A stretch of DNA of 64,000 nucleotides from Platycnemis pennipes. Taxonomy: Eukaryota; Arthropoda; Insecta; Odonata; Platycnemididae. Below the pieces are notes generated by a model. The model was given only the letters and a program-made list of their open reading frames with translations. It was not told the DNA's origin and did no database searches. This document shows, piece by piece, positions 1 through 11,303 of this stretch. The stretch spans positions 35,788,698-35,852,697 of the forward strand of contig OW121855.1 of the NCBI GenBank assembly GCA_933228895.1. Direction: 5' to 3'. How positions within the stretch are numbered: the stretch's first letter is position 1; each line of letters begins with the position of its first letter. A program made the position numbers and the translations under genes.

Positions 1-276
1 TTATATGATGTCTCCCTTAGTTATGCATACCTCCTACAACTCATCATTTCATTCAAACTTCCCGTTTTTCTTCTCCATCTTCCCCGATTACCCGTTCGTC
101 TTCATTTCCACTCACGTTACCTTCTCCATCCACATACCAAAAGCCGAGAGTCAATTTGTAACCCATGATCAACGTGATTCATATCTCGTCCTCGCCTCGT
201 CCGCTCCCGCCACCGCGGTGGTGTAAGGAGCGCCTCATCCCGCGCAAGGTTAAAATTTAGGCTAAACATTTTAAGT
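1..276. other. Window edge, no gene recognised
   Basis: The stretch is pyrimidine-rich on the plus strand and has a 73-codon open frame at 5-226 without recognisable motifs. I see no splice-bordered exon or known repeat. Confidence 0.4.
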
Positions 277-735
277 AAATTCGAAGCTGATTTGTTTACA
301 GATGACGTTAGATATATAATAGGAAACCCTGCGTATTATGCTAGGTTTGATTAGACAAACAAGATTAGAGAGATAGATTGTCATACCGATATATTTAAAA
401 TGTAATTTTTCCCGCATACCATAAGAGGACACAATAGGCAGCACATAGTCTGTAGTGCGCGACGAATGTTTTGGTGTTACTACTCTATGCATGCTAGGAA
501 AATACAGACAAGTATAGTAAGTGAAAATCCTTCTAACCAGTAATCACTTCGTTATTATGTAGACACTAACCATCAGTGATGGCACGTGACTCCTATACCT
601 AACTTGTTTCCATGTCGTACTATCATTGTAACTCTTATTTGAACGTCAGCAGTACATGTATGTTGATTTTTGCCCCCCTGCCATATACCCTCGCGGTGAC
701 TCGCAGGGTATCACGTAGATGTAGATGCATGTAAC
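277..735 (+). mobile_element. LINE-A 3' end fragment (copy 1)
   Basis: This is the 3' tail of the same non-LTR retrotransposon family that fills 4.4-8.5 kb, here on the plus strand. Read in one frame from about 290, it gives the family's C-terminal signature (AYYAR.D, then KIREIDCHTDIFKM, then FFPHTIR) with two in-frame stops. The intact copy at 6181-8496 has YYGRLD, KVREIDCRTDRFKM and FFPRTIR at the same place. The fragment ends at 680-735 in the family's 3' UTR terminus: a GC-rich CCCTGCCA...GCAGGGTAT motif followed by a short ATGTAGATG tail. All upstream ORF sequence is missing, as expected for 5' truncation during target-primed reverse transcription. It is non-functional. Confidence 0.75.
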
Positions 736-2582
736 TTCGGCTGCGAGCGCTCTTGCGGGCGTGCCTTTGATGCCTCCACCACTCACGCACCGCGGAGGTT
801 GAAAATCCACGGCATTATGTTGAAGCCACTGAAAACGATATTTTTTTAGTTAAAAAATTTCCTGGCTCCTCCTGAAGTTTTCTTCCACCTACATCGTCCC
901 TGTGCAAGACGTACCATAATTCAGACGGCCCTTATCGTCTTAAGGAATATCTGATTAAGTCATCACAACAGAAACCACGAGACGCAACTTTGTGGAAGTG
1001 AGGAATAGGGTCAAGTTTCCCTCCAGGACGTTACAGACCTATGCTTGACGTTTTCCTGATGCTTCCACAGTTCTCCGCCGCGTTCAGTCGAGACTTGCGG
1101 CTCTCACGAACGCTCAATATGAGGTTCCCTTGAGAGCAGCGTTCGCTCCAAGAGTGGCGGATCACGAAACTAAATGGCGAAGGCTCGCTGAGAACAGGAA
1201 GAGGTTTTTTTTAACGAGTTTCGGCGTGATAAAATATCTGACAAAACTCTCGTACGGCTCAAATTCTACAAGCCGGCATGAGAGAGGCTAAACGACCCTC
1301 GAGGCAAGGATCCGCGCATGGTCGTGACGACGAAACGGAGCGAATGGAGCCATATGAATATTCACCACTTTCAAAGTTAACATATAGTGCCAACGCCTCG
1401 TGAAGTATTCTTGCTGAATAGCGCAATCTCAACCCGATCTTTCAACGTTTGGATAGTTTAGGCACCTAATATCCTTACCTCTGCTGAGCTGATGGACCTT
1501 CCTATCTAATGGCTTATGACAAAATAGCCTGTAATCAAATTTCTTCCATTCAACCGAGCTTTCTGAGCCTGATAGTTGAGCTGAGCTTCTGCCTAGTCAG
1601 AACATTATATGGACCAATATATTTATTTATCAGTTTTATACCGGTTAAGATACGTTTCGGTGGATTTTTTTGAACTGCTGCGTATATTTTGAAAAGCACC
1701 AGTATATATTTATTCAGATCATAATATTTATAATCTCTTCATCCCATCTAAAACGCTGTTCCTCCCCCCCCCCCACTCGATTTACGCAAGGTCCGATGTT
1801 TAATAAAGGCCTTCATTACCCCTACGGCTACATCCATCCACCTTATCTGCTCCATCCTGATTTTCTTCCGACTGTTCCCCCCGACCAATTTCAGCATTTC
1901 ATCACCCGCTCTCCTTTCGTTCTACCATTCGCCACCTTTCCCACATCTCAAAAGCCGATTATTTTTCATCCTCTTTCCCCACAATCCCACGATCACGGGT
2001 TGGTCGTACTTGGATCCGCGAAACGCTACGACCCTCATACTCATAACGCTATCTCAAACTTTTTCTTTAACTTATAATTTTAAATTTCTGTCCAAGTTTT
2101 CAGTAATTCGCTTCCTCCTGATGCAGGAGAATACCGGCTTGTCAATATGTCAAGATTTACTCAATTACTGCTGCCCCAAATACTATTTCACCTGTTATAG
2201 CCGCTTTTCACCATATTTAAATTCAACTTCTTTATTACAAGTTTTCTGCATGGATCTTCATCCCATTACTCTCTCGCTTGCTTTGAGGAGTATCAAACAG
2301 TATTCGCAATCCGTTCGCTGAAAGGTTTACTGCAAATGGTCCACGGTGAATATAATCGATTTAATACTCGAGTACCTACTAATGAAAACAAGCAACCCTG
2401 TTTAACTTTGCTATATCGTTGCCCAATCAGATTCTCAACCGGCTCTCCTTACTTGCGCGGCCTTAATTTCCATTTGCAAAGGACGTGTTTTATGGGGAGA
2501 GGGAACTATCTATACTGCTTCCAAGGTAAGACAGCGCATTTCTTATATTTTCACGACCACCAGACTGAGGAGTTTTTACGCT
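736..2582. other. Intergenic, nothing firmly identified
   Basis: I see no splice-bordered exon. A 135-codon plus-strand frame at 1670-2077 is proline-rich and starts after a C-homopolymer near 1762-1774. Its reverse complement, around 1790-1990, faintly resembles the basic C-terminal tail of RTE-like LINEs (DEMLKLVGGN...), which is too weak to call. Confidence 0.35.
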
Positions 2583-2760
2583 GGCGTGGTGGTCTGGGTA
2601 CTGTTTTCCCATCCTGAAAGCCTGGGTTCGAATTTCATATCTAGCAGGGCATTTTTCTACAAATCTCGCTCTTGCAGATTTGGCTTGTTGATTCGACGCA
2701 ATTTAAGTTCACTACTTTTGTAGACTTAGACACCGTGTTTCTCCACTCCCTAGTTACGTT
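2583..2760 (+). repeat. Degenerate tRNA-derived SINE
   Basis: The head is tRNA-like. GCGTGGTGGTCTGGGTAC at 2583 resembles a polymerase III A box, and CCTGGGTTCGAATTTC near 2622-2637 resembles a B box (GGTTCGAANCC). The body then ends with a GTGTTTCTCCACTCCC block. The better preserved SINE at 13617-13936 has a related head and a matching GGGTTTCTCTCCACCC block, so this looks like an older, internally deleted member of the same family. It encodes nothing and would depend on a LINE for mobility. Confidence 0.55.
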
Positions 2761-4230
2761 ACGCACAACCAGCCTAATACCTCTTCCCTACCTCTAATGA
2801 AGCACCACCAGTGATTGGCAGACTTGAAAGTTCACGGTTGAATACATTAGACATATAGTGGATATAGTAACTTTCACCACGGCCTCGGAGAGGCAGGAAG
2901 AAGTGAAGGTTTTCCACTACTATTTGTGGAGAGTATTCCAACCACTTCAAACTGGCCGTAGCAGGATATTTTTCCAATGAAAACTTTCTGAGGACCTAAG
3001 GGGTTACAATGCACAAAGGCCTTAATTAATCACTAAGGTCTTGTACTGACGAAACGCTCTACTGTCACATAATTTGTAGACGCGTGCATATCCCGGCCAG
3101 CTAGTTGAGGGGTGGAGTCACCGCCACTGATAAAGCGGGAAAACAAGGCAAGTGAACTTTTTACAAGCCTGCATTTCACATGTCCGAAAACAAGTATCAC
3201 AGAGCAATAACATGTTTTGCATTAAACATAAAAACAAATTTGTTTTACAATTCTTCACTATGAAGATGAGGAATTCGAATTATATGAAAACAACTTCACT
3301 AGATGCGGTAGGGATTAAGAATAAAATAAATTGAGATGCGTATCTGACGAAGAATATCTCAAGATACGGCGCATACTGCCTGGCTTCTTTCTCCGGTTAA
3401 TCTTTTAAATAATGTTGCGTAAAGGGAACTTAAGCTGACACTGAAATGAATTTTAAAATCTGCCTGAGCACTGACGTTTTAGGCGACGCCAAGTAATAAC
3501 AGGATTTCTAATAGGATGCTGAGAGTAGGAGAGATGGAACCGTCTATTGCTTATCAGAACGCGCTTGACAAAGTCGTAGCTCTTCTCCAACCTCCACAAT
3601 CCCGAGTAATCACTGCTTCCACTACCATCACCTCGGTGTAATGTTAAAAATATGAAGCATTTTGTACCGACCAGCATGTCAATAAAGAGCGCTTTCACTC
3701 TGGTGGGATAGGATACCGATTTTAGGAGAGTAGATAAGAGAGCAAGCAGCTGTCTGATTCGTGTGTTTTACGCTAGAGAATCTAAGACGGTTGATCCACT
3801 CGAAAAGCATATGGCTCGGATGGAATAACTCTGTATCTCTCAATACACAGAGTCAAGCGTGTGAAAAACATAAATACAGTTCTAAAGAGGCCCATGAAAC
3901 ACACACATAAGAAAATTAAAGATTTTACCAGCTCAAAAAGATACATTAAATGAATTTAAATTCTGTATGACTAACTTGTCCGTTGAAAAATATAACGTCT
4001 CGACCAGCAATTACATAATCACGTTTCCGAAAGTGAAAAAAAAGAGGAGTACTTTGAAGGGGTTACAAAGAAAAAAATTGTATATTTTCAAAGCTAATTA
4101 CAAAAAATCAGTGCTGGAATTTTAAAAATATATCTCGTGTACTAAGGTGTTTGTGATTACTAGGTTATTTTTTTACTAAAATCAACATTTCCGCTGTGGT
4201 CGTGCGTAGATCACCCTCAATATATTGTTT
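2761..4230. other. Intergenic, no feature supported
   Basis: The stretch is AT-rich with short open frames only (67, 60 and 81 codons). None has splice borders, recognisable motifs or similarity to repeats elsewhere in the window. Confidence 0.4.
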
Positions 4231-4288
4231 AAATGCACTTCGTACTTTTCCGCTAATTTATATTTGTGGAAAAGTACGAAGTGCATTT
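4231..4288. repeat. Short-spacer hairpin
   Basis: The left arm at 4231-4253 and right arm at 4266-4288 are reverse complements over 23 bases with one mismatch, separated by 12 bases. It has no ORF and no terminator context. It is one of about a dozen such hairpins in the window. Confidence 0.85.
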
Positions 4289-4375
4289 TGTAAATATGGG
4301 CATTAGTAACTACCACGAAGTGAAGCCTCAAATAGTCGATCTCTTAAAACATCGCCCTCATCTATCCCTTCACTT

Positions 4376-5958
4376 ACATCCACATCTATATAATACCCTG
4401 CAAGCCATCATAAAGGTGTGTGGCAGGGGGTGAATTCTCACCAAACATGCACTACATATCATGCATAAAATAGGATTAATAGTAATATATTAGTCTAAAC
4501 TTCACTATTTAAAAAGATAAAAATAGCAAAGTAAGCATGCAAAAACATGCTGTTAGTTGGGTTACCTTCAAGTCCTTATACCAACATGCAACTACCTATG
4601 CTATGGATTGATTCACTCGTATTGGACATATTTACTGCTATCATATCCCTAATTGTACGAGGAAAAAAGGACATTTTGAATCTGTCAGTTCGGCAATCAA
4701 TTTCTCATGGTCCACTCTACCATAGTAAGTTGGGGTTCGCAAAATATTTTTAACTTCATCACTGAAAATATATCTTGGAATTTATTTAACAGATTAAGTC
4801 TAAATTTCAACCTGCGATCTGACAATGATTCAAATTTTAATTCATTTAAGAGACTGGTTACGCCAGTATGGTTATCGTATCGTCCCTTTACAAATCTTGC
4901 CGATCTTAGCTGCAAACGTTCAAGTTCATTATTTAGACCGAGTTCATAGGGATCCCATATACTGGCAGCATATTCCAAATGAGGTCTAACAAGGGAAAAG
5001 TAGGTCATTTATCGTACATGATCGTCACATTTACCCAATACTCTTGTGATGAATCCCAGTTTACGATTAGATTGCCCCATTATTTCACGTGTGTGCTTAC
5101 CCCAGGAAAGATCATGTGCTAGTCTTATTCCAAGATATTTAATGGATTCCCCGTTTGTTAATTCATCATTACTTATTTGCTAGGATGAGAACAATTCTTT
5201 TTCCAAAAATTCATTACCACACATTTTTTAAATGTAATTCTAACTGCCATGTATCACACCATTTTTCAATTGTTTGTAGGTCATCATTTAAATATTCTTT
5301 ATCATTTGGGCATAGAATTTCCATGTACATACAGCGTCATCGGCAAATAGACGAAGCTTACTTTTGACCACCTTATTGATATCATTTAGGTACAGAAGTA
5401 ACAGGAGTGGACCTATCACATTACCTTGTGGGACACCTAAAGTGACTTCAATTGCCGGGGAGGTACACCGTCCAAAACAACCTTTTGCACCCGATCACGT
5501 AGGAAATCATTTATCCATGATTACTGTCTAACCCATAAGATTTTAATTTCAAAATTAGTTTGCAATGAGACACCTTGTCAAAAGCTTTCTTGAAATCGAG
5601 AAATATTGCACCCACTGGAATATTATTTTCGCTACAAACTAAAATATCGTGGGAAAAGAGAGTAAGTTGAGTTTCACATGATCTACTCTTCCGGAAGCCA
5701 TGCAGAACATTGGACAATTAATTCTGGCTATCTAGGTGCCCCGTGACTGAACTGACAATTTTATGCTCCAGAACTTTGCATGAAATGGATGTGAGGGATA
5801 TAGGTCGGTAGTTAGATGGCTGCTCCCTATCACCACTTTCAAAAATGGGTGTTACATCGGCTGCTTTCCAGTCCATCGGTACTACGACGTGTTCGGTCAG
5901 GGATTTATTTAATACTATTTCAAGGTAGGGGGAGATTTCGAAAGCTAACTCTCTATAT
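4376..5958 (-). mobile_element. LINE-A copy 2, outer element, 3' portion
   Basis: This is the 3' part of an older LINE-A copy on the minus strand. The 3' UTR lies at about 4376-4540 (the same CCCTGCAAGCCA motif and downstream sequence as copy 3). The RT C-terminal region follows at 4697-5008 (SLVRPHLEYAASIWDPYE, RSARFVKGRYDN), then RT core pieces at 5511-5717 (ILVCSENNIPVGAIFLDFKK) and 5718-6041 (SNYRPISLTSISCKVLEHKI). The pieces are separated by frameshifts and stops. It breaks off at 5951-5958 exactly where copy 3 begins, and its sequence resumes at 8293-8482. Copy 3 therefore inserted into it. It is a dead pseudogene. Confidence 0.85.
5951..5958. repeat. Left target-site duplication of LINE-A copy 3
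   Basis: CTCTATAT occurs here and again at 8293-8300, directly flanking the inner LINE-A copy. In the uninterrupted homologous position of copy 3 (about 7557-7565) the same RT-coding stretch reads CTCTATACACGCG, which supports a target duplication made on insertion. Confidence 0.65.
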
Positions 5959-8292
5959 CTACATCTACATAATACCCTGCAAGCCACCACAAGGGTGTGT
6001 GGCAGGGGGTGATTGCTCACCAAACATGCACTACATATCATGCATAAAAAAGGAATAGTATTAATATAGTAGTCAGAACTACACTATTTAAAAAAGATAG
6101 AAATTGCAAAGAAAACATGCAAAAACATTCTGTTAGTAGGGTTAGCTTTAAGTACTCATACCAACATGCAGCTACCAATGCTATTCATTGCTACTCTCCG
6201 ATAGGACATATTTACCGTTATTCGTATCTCTTATTGTGCGAGGGAAAAAGGACATTTTGAATCGGTCAGTTCGGCAATCAATTTCTCTAACTTTATGATT
6301 ATGGTCCAGTCTGCCATAGTAAGTTGGGGTTCGTAAAATATTTTTAACATCGTCACTGAAAATATTGCCTTGGAATTTGTGGAAGAGATTAAGTCTAAAT
6401 TTCAACCTGCGATCTGACAATGATTCCCATTTCAATTCATTTAATAGACTGGTTACGCTAATATAATTATCGTATCGTCCCTTTACAAATCTTGCCGATC
6501 TTCGCTGCACCCGTTCAAGTTCATTACTTAGACCGATTTCGTAGGGATCCCATACACTGGCAGCATATTCCAAATGAGGTCTAACAAGGGAAAAGTAGCT
6601 GATTTCTCGTACATGATCGTCACATTTACCCAATACTCTTTTAATGAAACCCAGTTTGCGATTCGCTTGACCAATTATTTCACGAATGTGTTTACCCCAG
6701 GAAAGATCATTTGTCAGTCTTATTCCAAGATATTTAATGGATTCCACGTTTGTTAATTCATTATTACTTATTTTGTAAGTGGTAGGAGGAGAGCTATTCT
6801 TTTTCCAAAAATTCATTACAAGACATTTCTTAAAGTTTAATTCTAACTGCCATGTATCACACCAAGTTTCAATTGCTTGTAGGTCAATATTTAAATATTC
6901 TTTATCGTTCGGGCATAGAATTTCCCTGTACACTACTGCGTCATCGGCAAATAGGCGAAGCTTACTTTTTACCACCTTTTGGATATCATTAATATACAAA
7001 AGGAATAGGAGTGGACCTATCACACTACCTTGTGGGACACCCGAAGTGACTTTAATTGCCGGTGAGGAAACACCGTCCAAAACAACCCTTTGAACCCGAT
7101 CATGCAGAAAATCATTAATCCATGATATAATGTTACTGTCTAACCCATAAGATTTTAACTTCAAAATTAGTTTGCTGTGAGAAACCTTGTCAAAAGCCTT
7201 CTTGAAGTCGAGAAATATAGCATCCACTGGAATATTATTTTCGCCAGAAACTAAAATATCGTGGGAAAAGAGAGCAAGTTGGGATTCACACGATCTGCTC
7301 TTTCGGAAGCCATGCTGGACATTGGGCAATAAATTCTGGCTATCTAGGTGTCCCATGACTGAACTGACAATTATATGTTCTAGGACCTTGCATGAAATGG
7401 ATGTGAGGGATATAGGTCTGTAGTTAGATGGCTGCTCCCTATCGCCACTTTTAAAAATGGGTGTTACATCGGCTGCTTTCCAGTCCATCGGTACGACGTG
7501 TTCGGTCAGGGATTTATTAAATACTATTTCAAGGTAGGGGGAAATTTCGGATGCTAACTCTCTATACACGCGGGAGGGAATTTGATCAGGGCCAGTAGAT
7601 TTGTTGGGGCTTATATCTTCAAGTAATTTTTCAATACCATTACAGGAAATGTCAATTGGTTGCATCAACCGCTGAAAGAGGTCAGGTAACACGACAGTTG
7701 AATCCCCGGAAGGTGGGTTAAAAACGGTTTGGAAGAAGGAATTTAGCAATTTAACTTTGTCGAGTGTGTTTGTGGTCATTTCACCTCTATCATTTTTAAG
7801 TGAATGGACGGCAGACTTATGGCCTTGCACTTCCCTTACGTACGACCAGAAGACTTTTGGATTTTCTTTCAATTGTTCCCCAAGTGTTTTTCTTTTGAAT
7901 TCTGCAAATGCATTACTAAGGGCTGACTTTGCAGTGGATTTTGAAATTTTATAATTTTCAATAATTACATTACGCTCATCAGTGGGCATATGTTTACTAA
8001 TTTTTTTCATTTTAGCATGACATATTCGCTGCCGTCTCAGGGATTTTCTCACTTCGGCATTGTACCACCTAGGTTCAGTGCTTTCTTTTTTGAATTTACA
8101 AGGGATAAATCTGTTGATCCCAGAGCGCATGATATTAATGAACGACTTCCATGAATCGTTGGTACATACCTTTATGGAAGACTTTTTGAAATCCGATAAG
8201 GAATCTCTTAAATAAATTTTAAAGTTAGCAAAGTCTGCTCTTTTAAAAATATAAAACTTTCTTTTTTGTTTAAAATTTTTATCTAAAGATAG
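5959..8292 (-). mobile_element. LINE-A copy 3, inner 5'-truncated element
   Basis: This is the best preserved LINE-A copy, about 2.3 kb. In the direction of transcription it runs from the linker between endonuclease and RT (at 8292), through the whole RT and the C-terminal domain, to a 3' UTR ending at 5959 in a short ATGTAG-type tail. The endonuclease and ORF1 are absent, so it is 5' truncated. The RT motifs and C-terminal tail (RRSARFVKGRYDN, then a segment ending SFFPRTIRD) place it in the CR1/L2/Jockey superclade by my reading; a tree would be needed for the clade. It is flanked by an 8-bp duplication and sits inside another member of the same family. Confidence 0.8.
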
Positions 8293-8496
8293 CTCTATAT
8301 ATACGCGGGTGGGAATTTGATCAGGGCCAGATTTGTTGGGGCTTATATCTTCAAGCAACTTTTCAATACCATAACAGGAAATTTCAATTGCTTGCATCAG
8401 CCGCTGAAAGAGGTCAGGTAACACGACAGTTGAATCTCCGGAAGGATGGTTAAAAGCGGTTTGGAAGAAGGAATTCAGCAATAACGGTGTTACCAC
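6181..8496 (-). CDS. Reverse transcriptase ORF of LINE-A (771 codons, spans a nested junction)
   Basis: The open frame runs without a stop across the boundary between two LINE-A copies. Residues about 1-68 come from the outer copy (start of the RT domain: LLNSFFQTAFN to GPDQIPTRVY). From about residue 69 the inner copy begins with the pre-RT linker (STEPRWYNAEVRKSLRR), and the RT start is repeated near residue 248 (LLNSFFQTVFN). RT core motifs follow: SNYRPISLTSIS, AIFLDFKKAFDKVSHSKL, SGVPQGSVIGPLLFLLYIND near residues 480-500, and the catalytic FADD near residue 515. The C-terminal thumb and tail follow. The ATG at 8496 is not a native start. The catalytic core looks intact, but endonuclease and ORF1 are missing, so autonomous mobility is not expected. 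Confidence 0.85.
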   Translation of the reverse strand: MVTPLLLNSFFQTAFNHPSGDSTVVLPDLFQRLMQAIEISCYGIEKLLEDISPNKSGPDQIPTRVYIELSLDKNFKQKRKFYIFKRADFANFKIYLRDSLSDFKKSSIKVCTNDSWKSFINIMRSGINRFIPCKFKKESTEPRWYNAEVRKSLRRQRICHAKMKKISKHMPTDERNVIIENYKISKSTAKSALSNAFAEFKRKTLGEQLKENPKVFWSYVREVQGHKSAVHSLKNDRGEMTTNTLDKVKLLNSFFQTVFNPPSGDSTVVLPDLFQRLMQPIDISCNGIEKLLEDISPNKSTGPDQIPSRVYRELASEISPYLEIVFNKSLTEHVVPMDWKAADVTPIFKSGDREQPSNYRPISLTSISCKVLEHIIVSSVMGHLDSQNLLPNVQHGFRKSRSCESQLALFSHDILVSGENNIPVDAIFLDFKKAFDKVSHSKLILKLKSYGLDSNIISWINDFLHDRVQRVVLDGVSSPAIKVTSGVPQGSVIGPLLFLLYINDIQKVVKSKLRLFADDAVVYREILCPNDKEYLNIDLQAIETWCDTWQLELNFKKCLVMNFWKKNSSPPTTYKISNNELTNVESIKYLGIRLTNDLSWGKHIREIIGQANRKLGFIKRVLGKCDDHVREISYFSLVRPHLEYAASVWDPYEIGLSNELERVQRRSARFVKGRYDNYISVTSLLNELKWESLSDRRLKFRLNLFHKFQGNIFSDDVKNILRTPTYYGRLDHNHKVREIDCRTDRFKMSFFPRTIRDTNNGKYVLSESSNE
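8293..8482 (-). mobile_element. LINE-A copy 2, outer element, 5' portion
   Basis: About 190 bp closely matches the inner copy at 7560-7752 (start of the RT domain, SPNKSGPDQIPTRVY). In transcription direction it continues into the piece ending at 5958, once the inner copy is removed. Similarity stops at about 8482, which is the 5' truncation point of the outer element. One codon of the SPNKSTGPD motif is lost relative to copy 3. Confidence 0.8.
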
Positions 8497-10539
8497 CGTG
8501 TTTCAATCACCATTGAGAAGCAAGTGTTTATTTCCAGGTACCTACTAATGGTCTTGTTTCCACTTGCTTCTCCCAATGCCTGGAAGTTGACATATTTACC
8601 TAAACTTTTTGGGTTCACCATATATTCCACAAGCAATGCATTCATTGTGTTGGCAATCCTTCTACCTAATTTTCTATTCATGACAAAAGCCTGTATACTC
8701 TGCCAGCTTCAGCATATATCATTACAAAATCGTCGCACCAGTAGTCGCCGCTGTTCATGTCCGTCTCACCAAGGCCGTATCGAGCGGGGGGTTTCAGGTG
8801 GTTCAACCCCCCCGCCCCCCGAAATTTGGAGACAGAAATGAAAAATGAAACAGCTTTTTCTAGCGATTAAAAAAAAATAAAATTAGCGGTTATCACGGCA
8901 TTGAGTATGATATCATTGCTCATGAGGCATGATATCATTGCTCCCACCTGCACATATTGCACTATAGGGGCAGGGGACCCAAGCCCGTCGGAGTCGTGGT
9001 CCCTGGATTGGATTACCAGATGCATGAAGCCATAAGGGAGGATATTAAAAGATAAAATTCTGAACGTATGTTGCCATTTACATACAGCAAGCTCTCGTGC
9101 AATATAATCAAAGAGGGCGATAAGCTGAAAATTGTAGGAATAACACCGGAAAAGAGCGTTGACCTCTGGATAAAAATAATGGAGAAGAGAGCTAGTCAAG
9201 AAGATTCTTTGATGGGAATGCATATACATACTATAGATATCGAGTTCATTCGAATGGATGATGGACCATTTTCATAAGGCCATTATCCGAAAAAATCCGG
9301 TCGGGAATCCAAATCCCACCCTGACTTACTACTTCTAAAGGGAATATGTTGGGGGAAAACAGGACGTCTGGTAACCCTATCCTAGACGAGAGACAAGGGA
9401 AAATAATCAAATTCAAACTCAAATAAAATTGTGCAGCAAACGGAGGGGTATGCATTCAAAGAATGCGAAATTAGAGAATAACAGAATCACACGGCAATTA
9501 GCGCTGGACAGGGAAATATAGCGAAAGACAACACAGGGATGAATGCTGTCCCATGATTGAAACCTGCGAATGTTATTAGTGCTTATAGGAGTATCAGTGA
9601 TAATGTATCACATCCATCCCGCCCATTAGAAGCAACTTTCAGGTGATCACAAAAGAAAATAACAACCCAGATTGTGAAAATTCGCTTAATCGAAGGGGTA
9701 CTTACTTTAAAACAGAATGGTGAATAGCGTTTAATACTGAGCGAAATCTGGATGAGATGCTAGACGACTATTATTTTCACAGATATGGACATCATTGCTC
9801 GCAGTAAAATGTGCTGAATATTCACCCGGCTCCAACTGAAGCCACAAGTGTCACGAGAGCATTAGGTACTTGTGAGAGCGTCTGTGACTATCCGCGAGCG
9901 CGGGACCGCAACCCAAATTCAATTCAGTACCTACACCTTGGCCACAATTCGATTAATCGAACCATGTATAAATTGTGCCTTGGCTATTAGATAGCCTCCT
10001 TTCGAAAATAAAATTTTGTAGAAGGTAATAGCAGGGTACAGATAGTGATTCGCTCATTGGAGAATGGGGATCTCCCGTGCTATGCTATTTTCGTAGTGAT
10101 TTCCTGAACGGTGTAGCATAAAGCCAAATGGGACTCGTATTCATTCCTCATGCTTGAGATGTTGAGCAAGCTCTTTTCTTGGAACCCCCGTCCTCCCACG
10201 CTTCCTCTTTCCACGTTCTTACCCATTGAAACGATTCTAACCCAATCACTTCCTGCCCCCTCCTTTCCGAATCCTTCTCACCCCACCCCTTTCAGTAATA
10301 ACACCAAGGATATTATTATTTACACTCCTTGAATAACTCATAAAATGTGTCCCCAATTCTTTATGATAGGGAACACAATATATCATTGCCACTACGATAT
10401 CAACGCGAATAATATAAGTCCAGATAGGATTAAGGACAATGGTTTTACTCAATCGTGTTTGTATCATGATGACAGAAAAACATGGAACACCAACATTATT
10501 GTAGAATTCTGATGAAGCTTAATCTCTCAGCATAATTAA
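8483..10539. other. Intergenic with minor repeat traces
   Basis: No exon is supported. A G/C-homopolymer block at 8787-8830 (GGGGGGTTTC...ACCCCCCCGCCCCCCGAAAT) looks like the terminus of a dispersed element. On the minus strand around 9290-9330 a B-box-like GATTTGGATTCCCGACC hints at a decayed tRNA-SINE, but no convincing A box is visible. The rest is AT-rich with only short, unrecognised frames. Confidence 0.4.
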
Positions 10540-10559
10540 TTACAATATAGCTATAGCTT

Positions 10560-10830
10560 TGAAAGAATCATCGCGCTCGTAAAAATTCTTACGTCAGAGG
10601 CGGTGCTTCTTTTCCGGAACACGATCAAATGAGAATGATTAACTCTTTCAAAGAGTAAAAGAAGAGTGGAAGGACCTCACGCAAAGGTCTCTCGAAACCG
10701 AGAACAGAAACAGCTGTTAGCGTACGGGAACAGTAGCGGCAGCGGAGACCGCTAGCATTTCCAGCGGCGGCGATGGAAAATTACTGAGGGGTGTGAAGGG
10801 AGAAATCGGCGTCGAGGAAACGATTTTTTT
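10560..10830 (+). promoter_or_regulatory. Candidate promoter / 5' region of host gene 1
   Basis: This island of CpG-rich sequence in AT-rich surroundings lies about 0.5-0.7 kb upstream of the coding start at 11304. It holds a CRE-like TTACGTCA near 10590, an ETS-like TTTCCGGAA near 10612, and purine-rich GGCAGCGGAGACC and CAGCGGCGGCG blocks. Possible untranslated splice sites follow: a donor near 11122 (TTG|GTAAAT), an acceptor near 11165 (CATCAACAG), a donor near 11198 (GAG|GTATTT), and the acceptor at 11291-11293. No TATA box or initiator can be asserted. The function is inferred from position and composition. Confidence 0.35.
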
Positions 10831-11303
10831 ATTCGAAACATATTTCCCTCTATATAATGAACGCATCACATGTATAATATAAATTATAACTGTAGTGGTA
10901 ATCCTGAAATCAAGTTTAATTGAAATTAAACCGAAATTTATAAATAAACTTTATTTCGGTTTCGGAATCGAGTACGCCTATCCCTTCGTACCACAACATA
11001 GTTTCCCCCCTTTCGAATAGTGTTGAACGCTTTCGCTTTTAGATCTTAAGGGATAATAAACTCTGTGCTTGAGTTGGTTGAGCAAGTCTTTGCACGAGTG
11101 CGTTGGGATTTTGTAGCTGTTGGTAAATTAATTATTTGCTTGGTTTTCTTTCTTCCTCATCAACAGGGAAACGTAAATCAACGGAAACTTTTTGCGGAGG
11201 TATTTTAAGATCTTGTTGTTTTATGCATGTTTCCATTTGCGATTTATGTATGTATGTTGGTGTAATTATTTACATTGTCGTGGTTTTATTCAGATTTGAC
11301 ACC

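Noticed and set aside
1670..2077. 135-codon plus-strand ORF
   Set aside because: It is Pro/Phe/His-rich without any domain, starts next to a homopolymer and has no splice or promoter context. It may be antisense to LINE debris.
2583..2660. Possible functional tRNA gene
   Set aside because: A- and B-box-like motifs are present, but there is no cloverleaf or acceptor stem pairing. The downstream body matches a SINE.
8490..8681. 63-codon minus-strand ORF (RRIANTMNALLVEYMVN...)
   Set aside because: It has no motif I can name and no exon borders. It abuts the LINE-A copy but is not LINE-A sequence.
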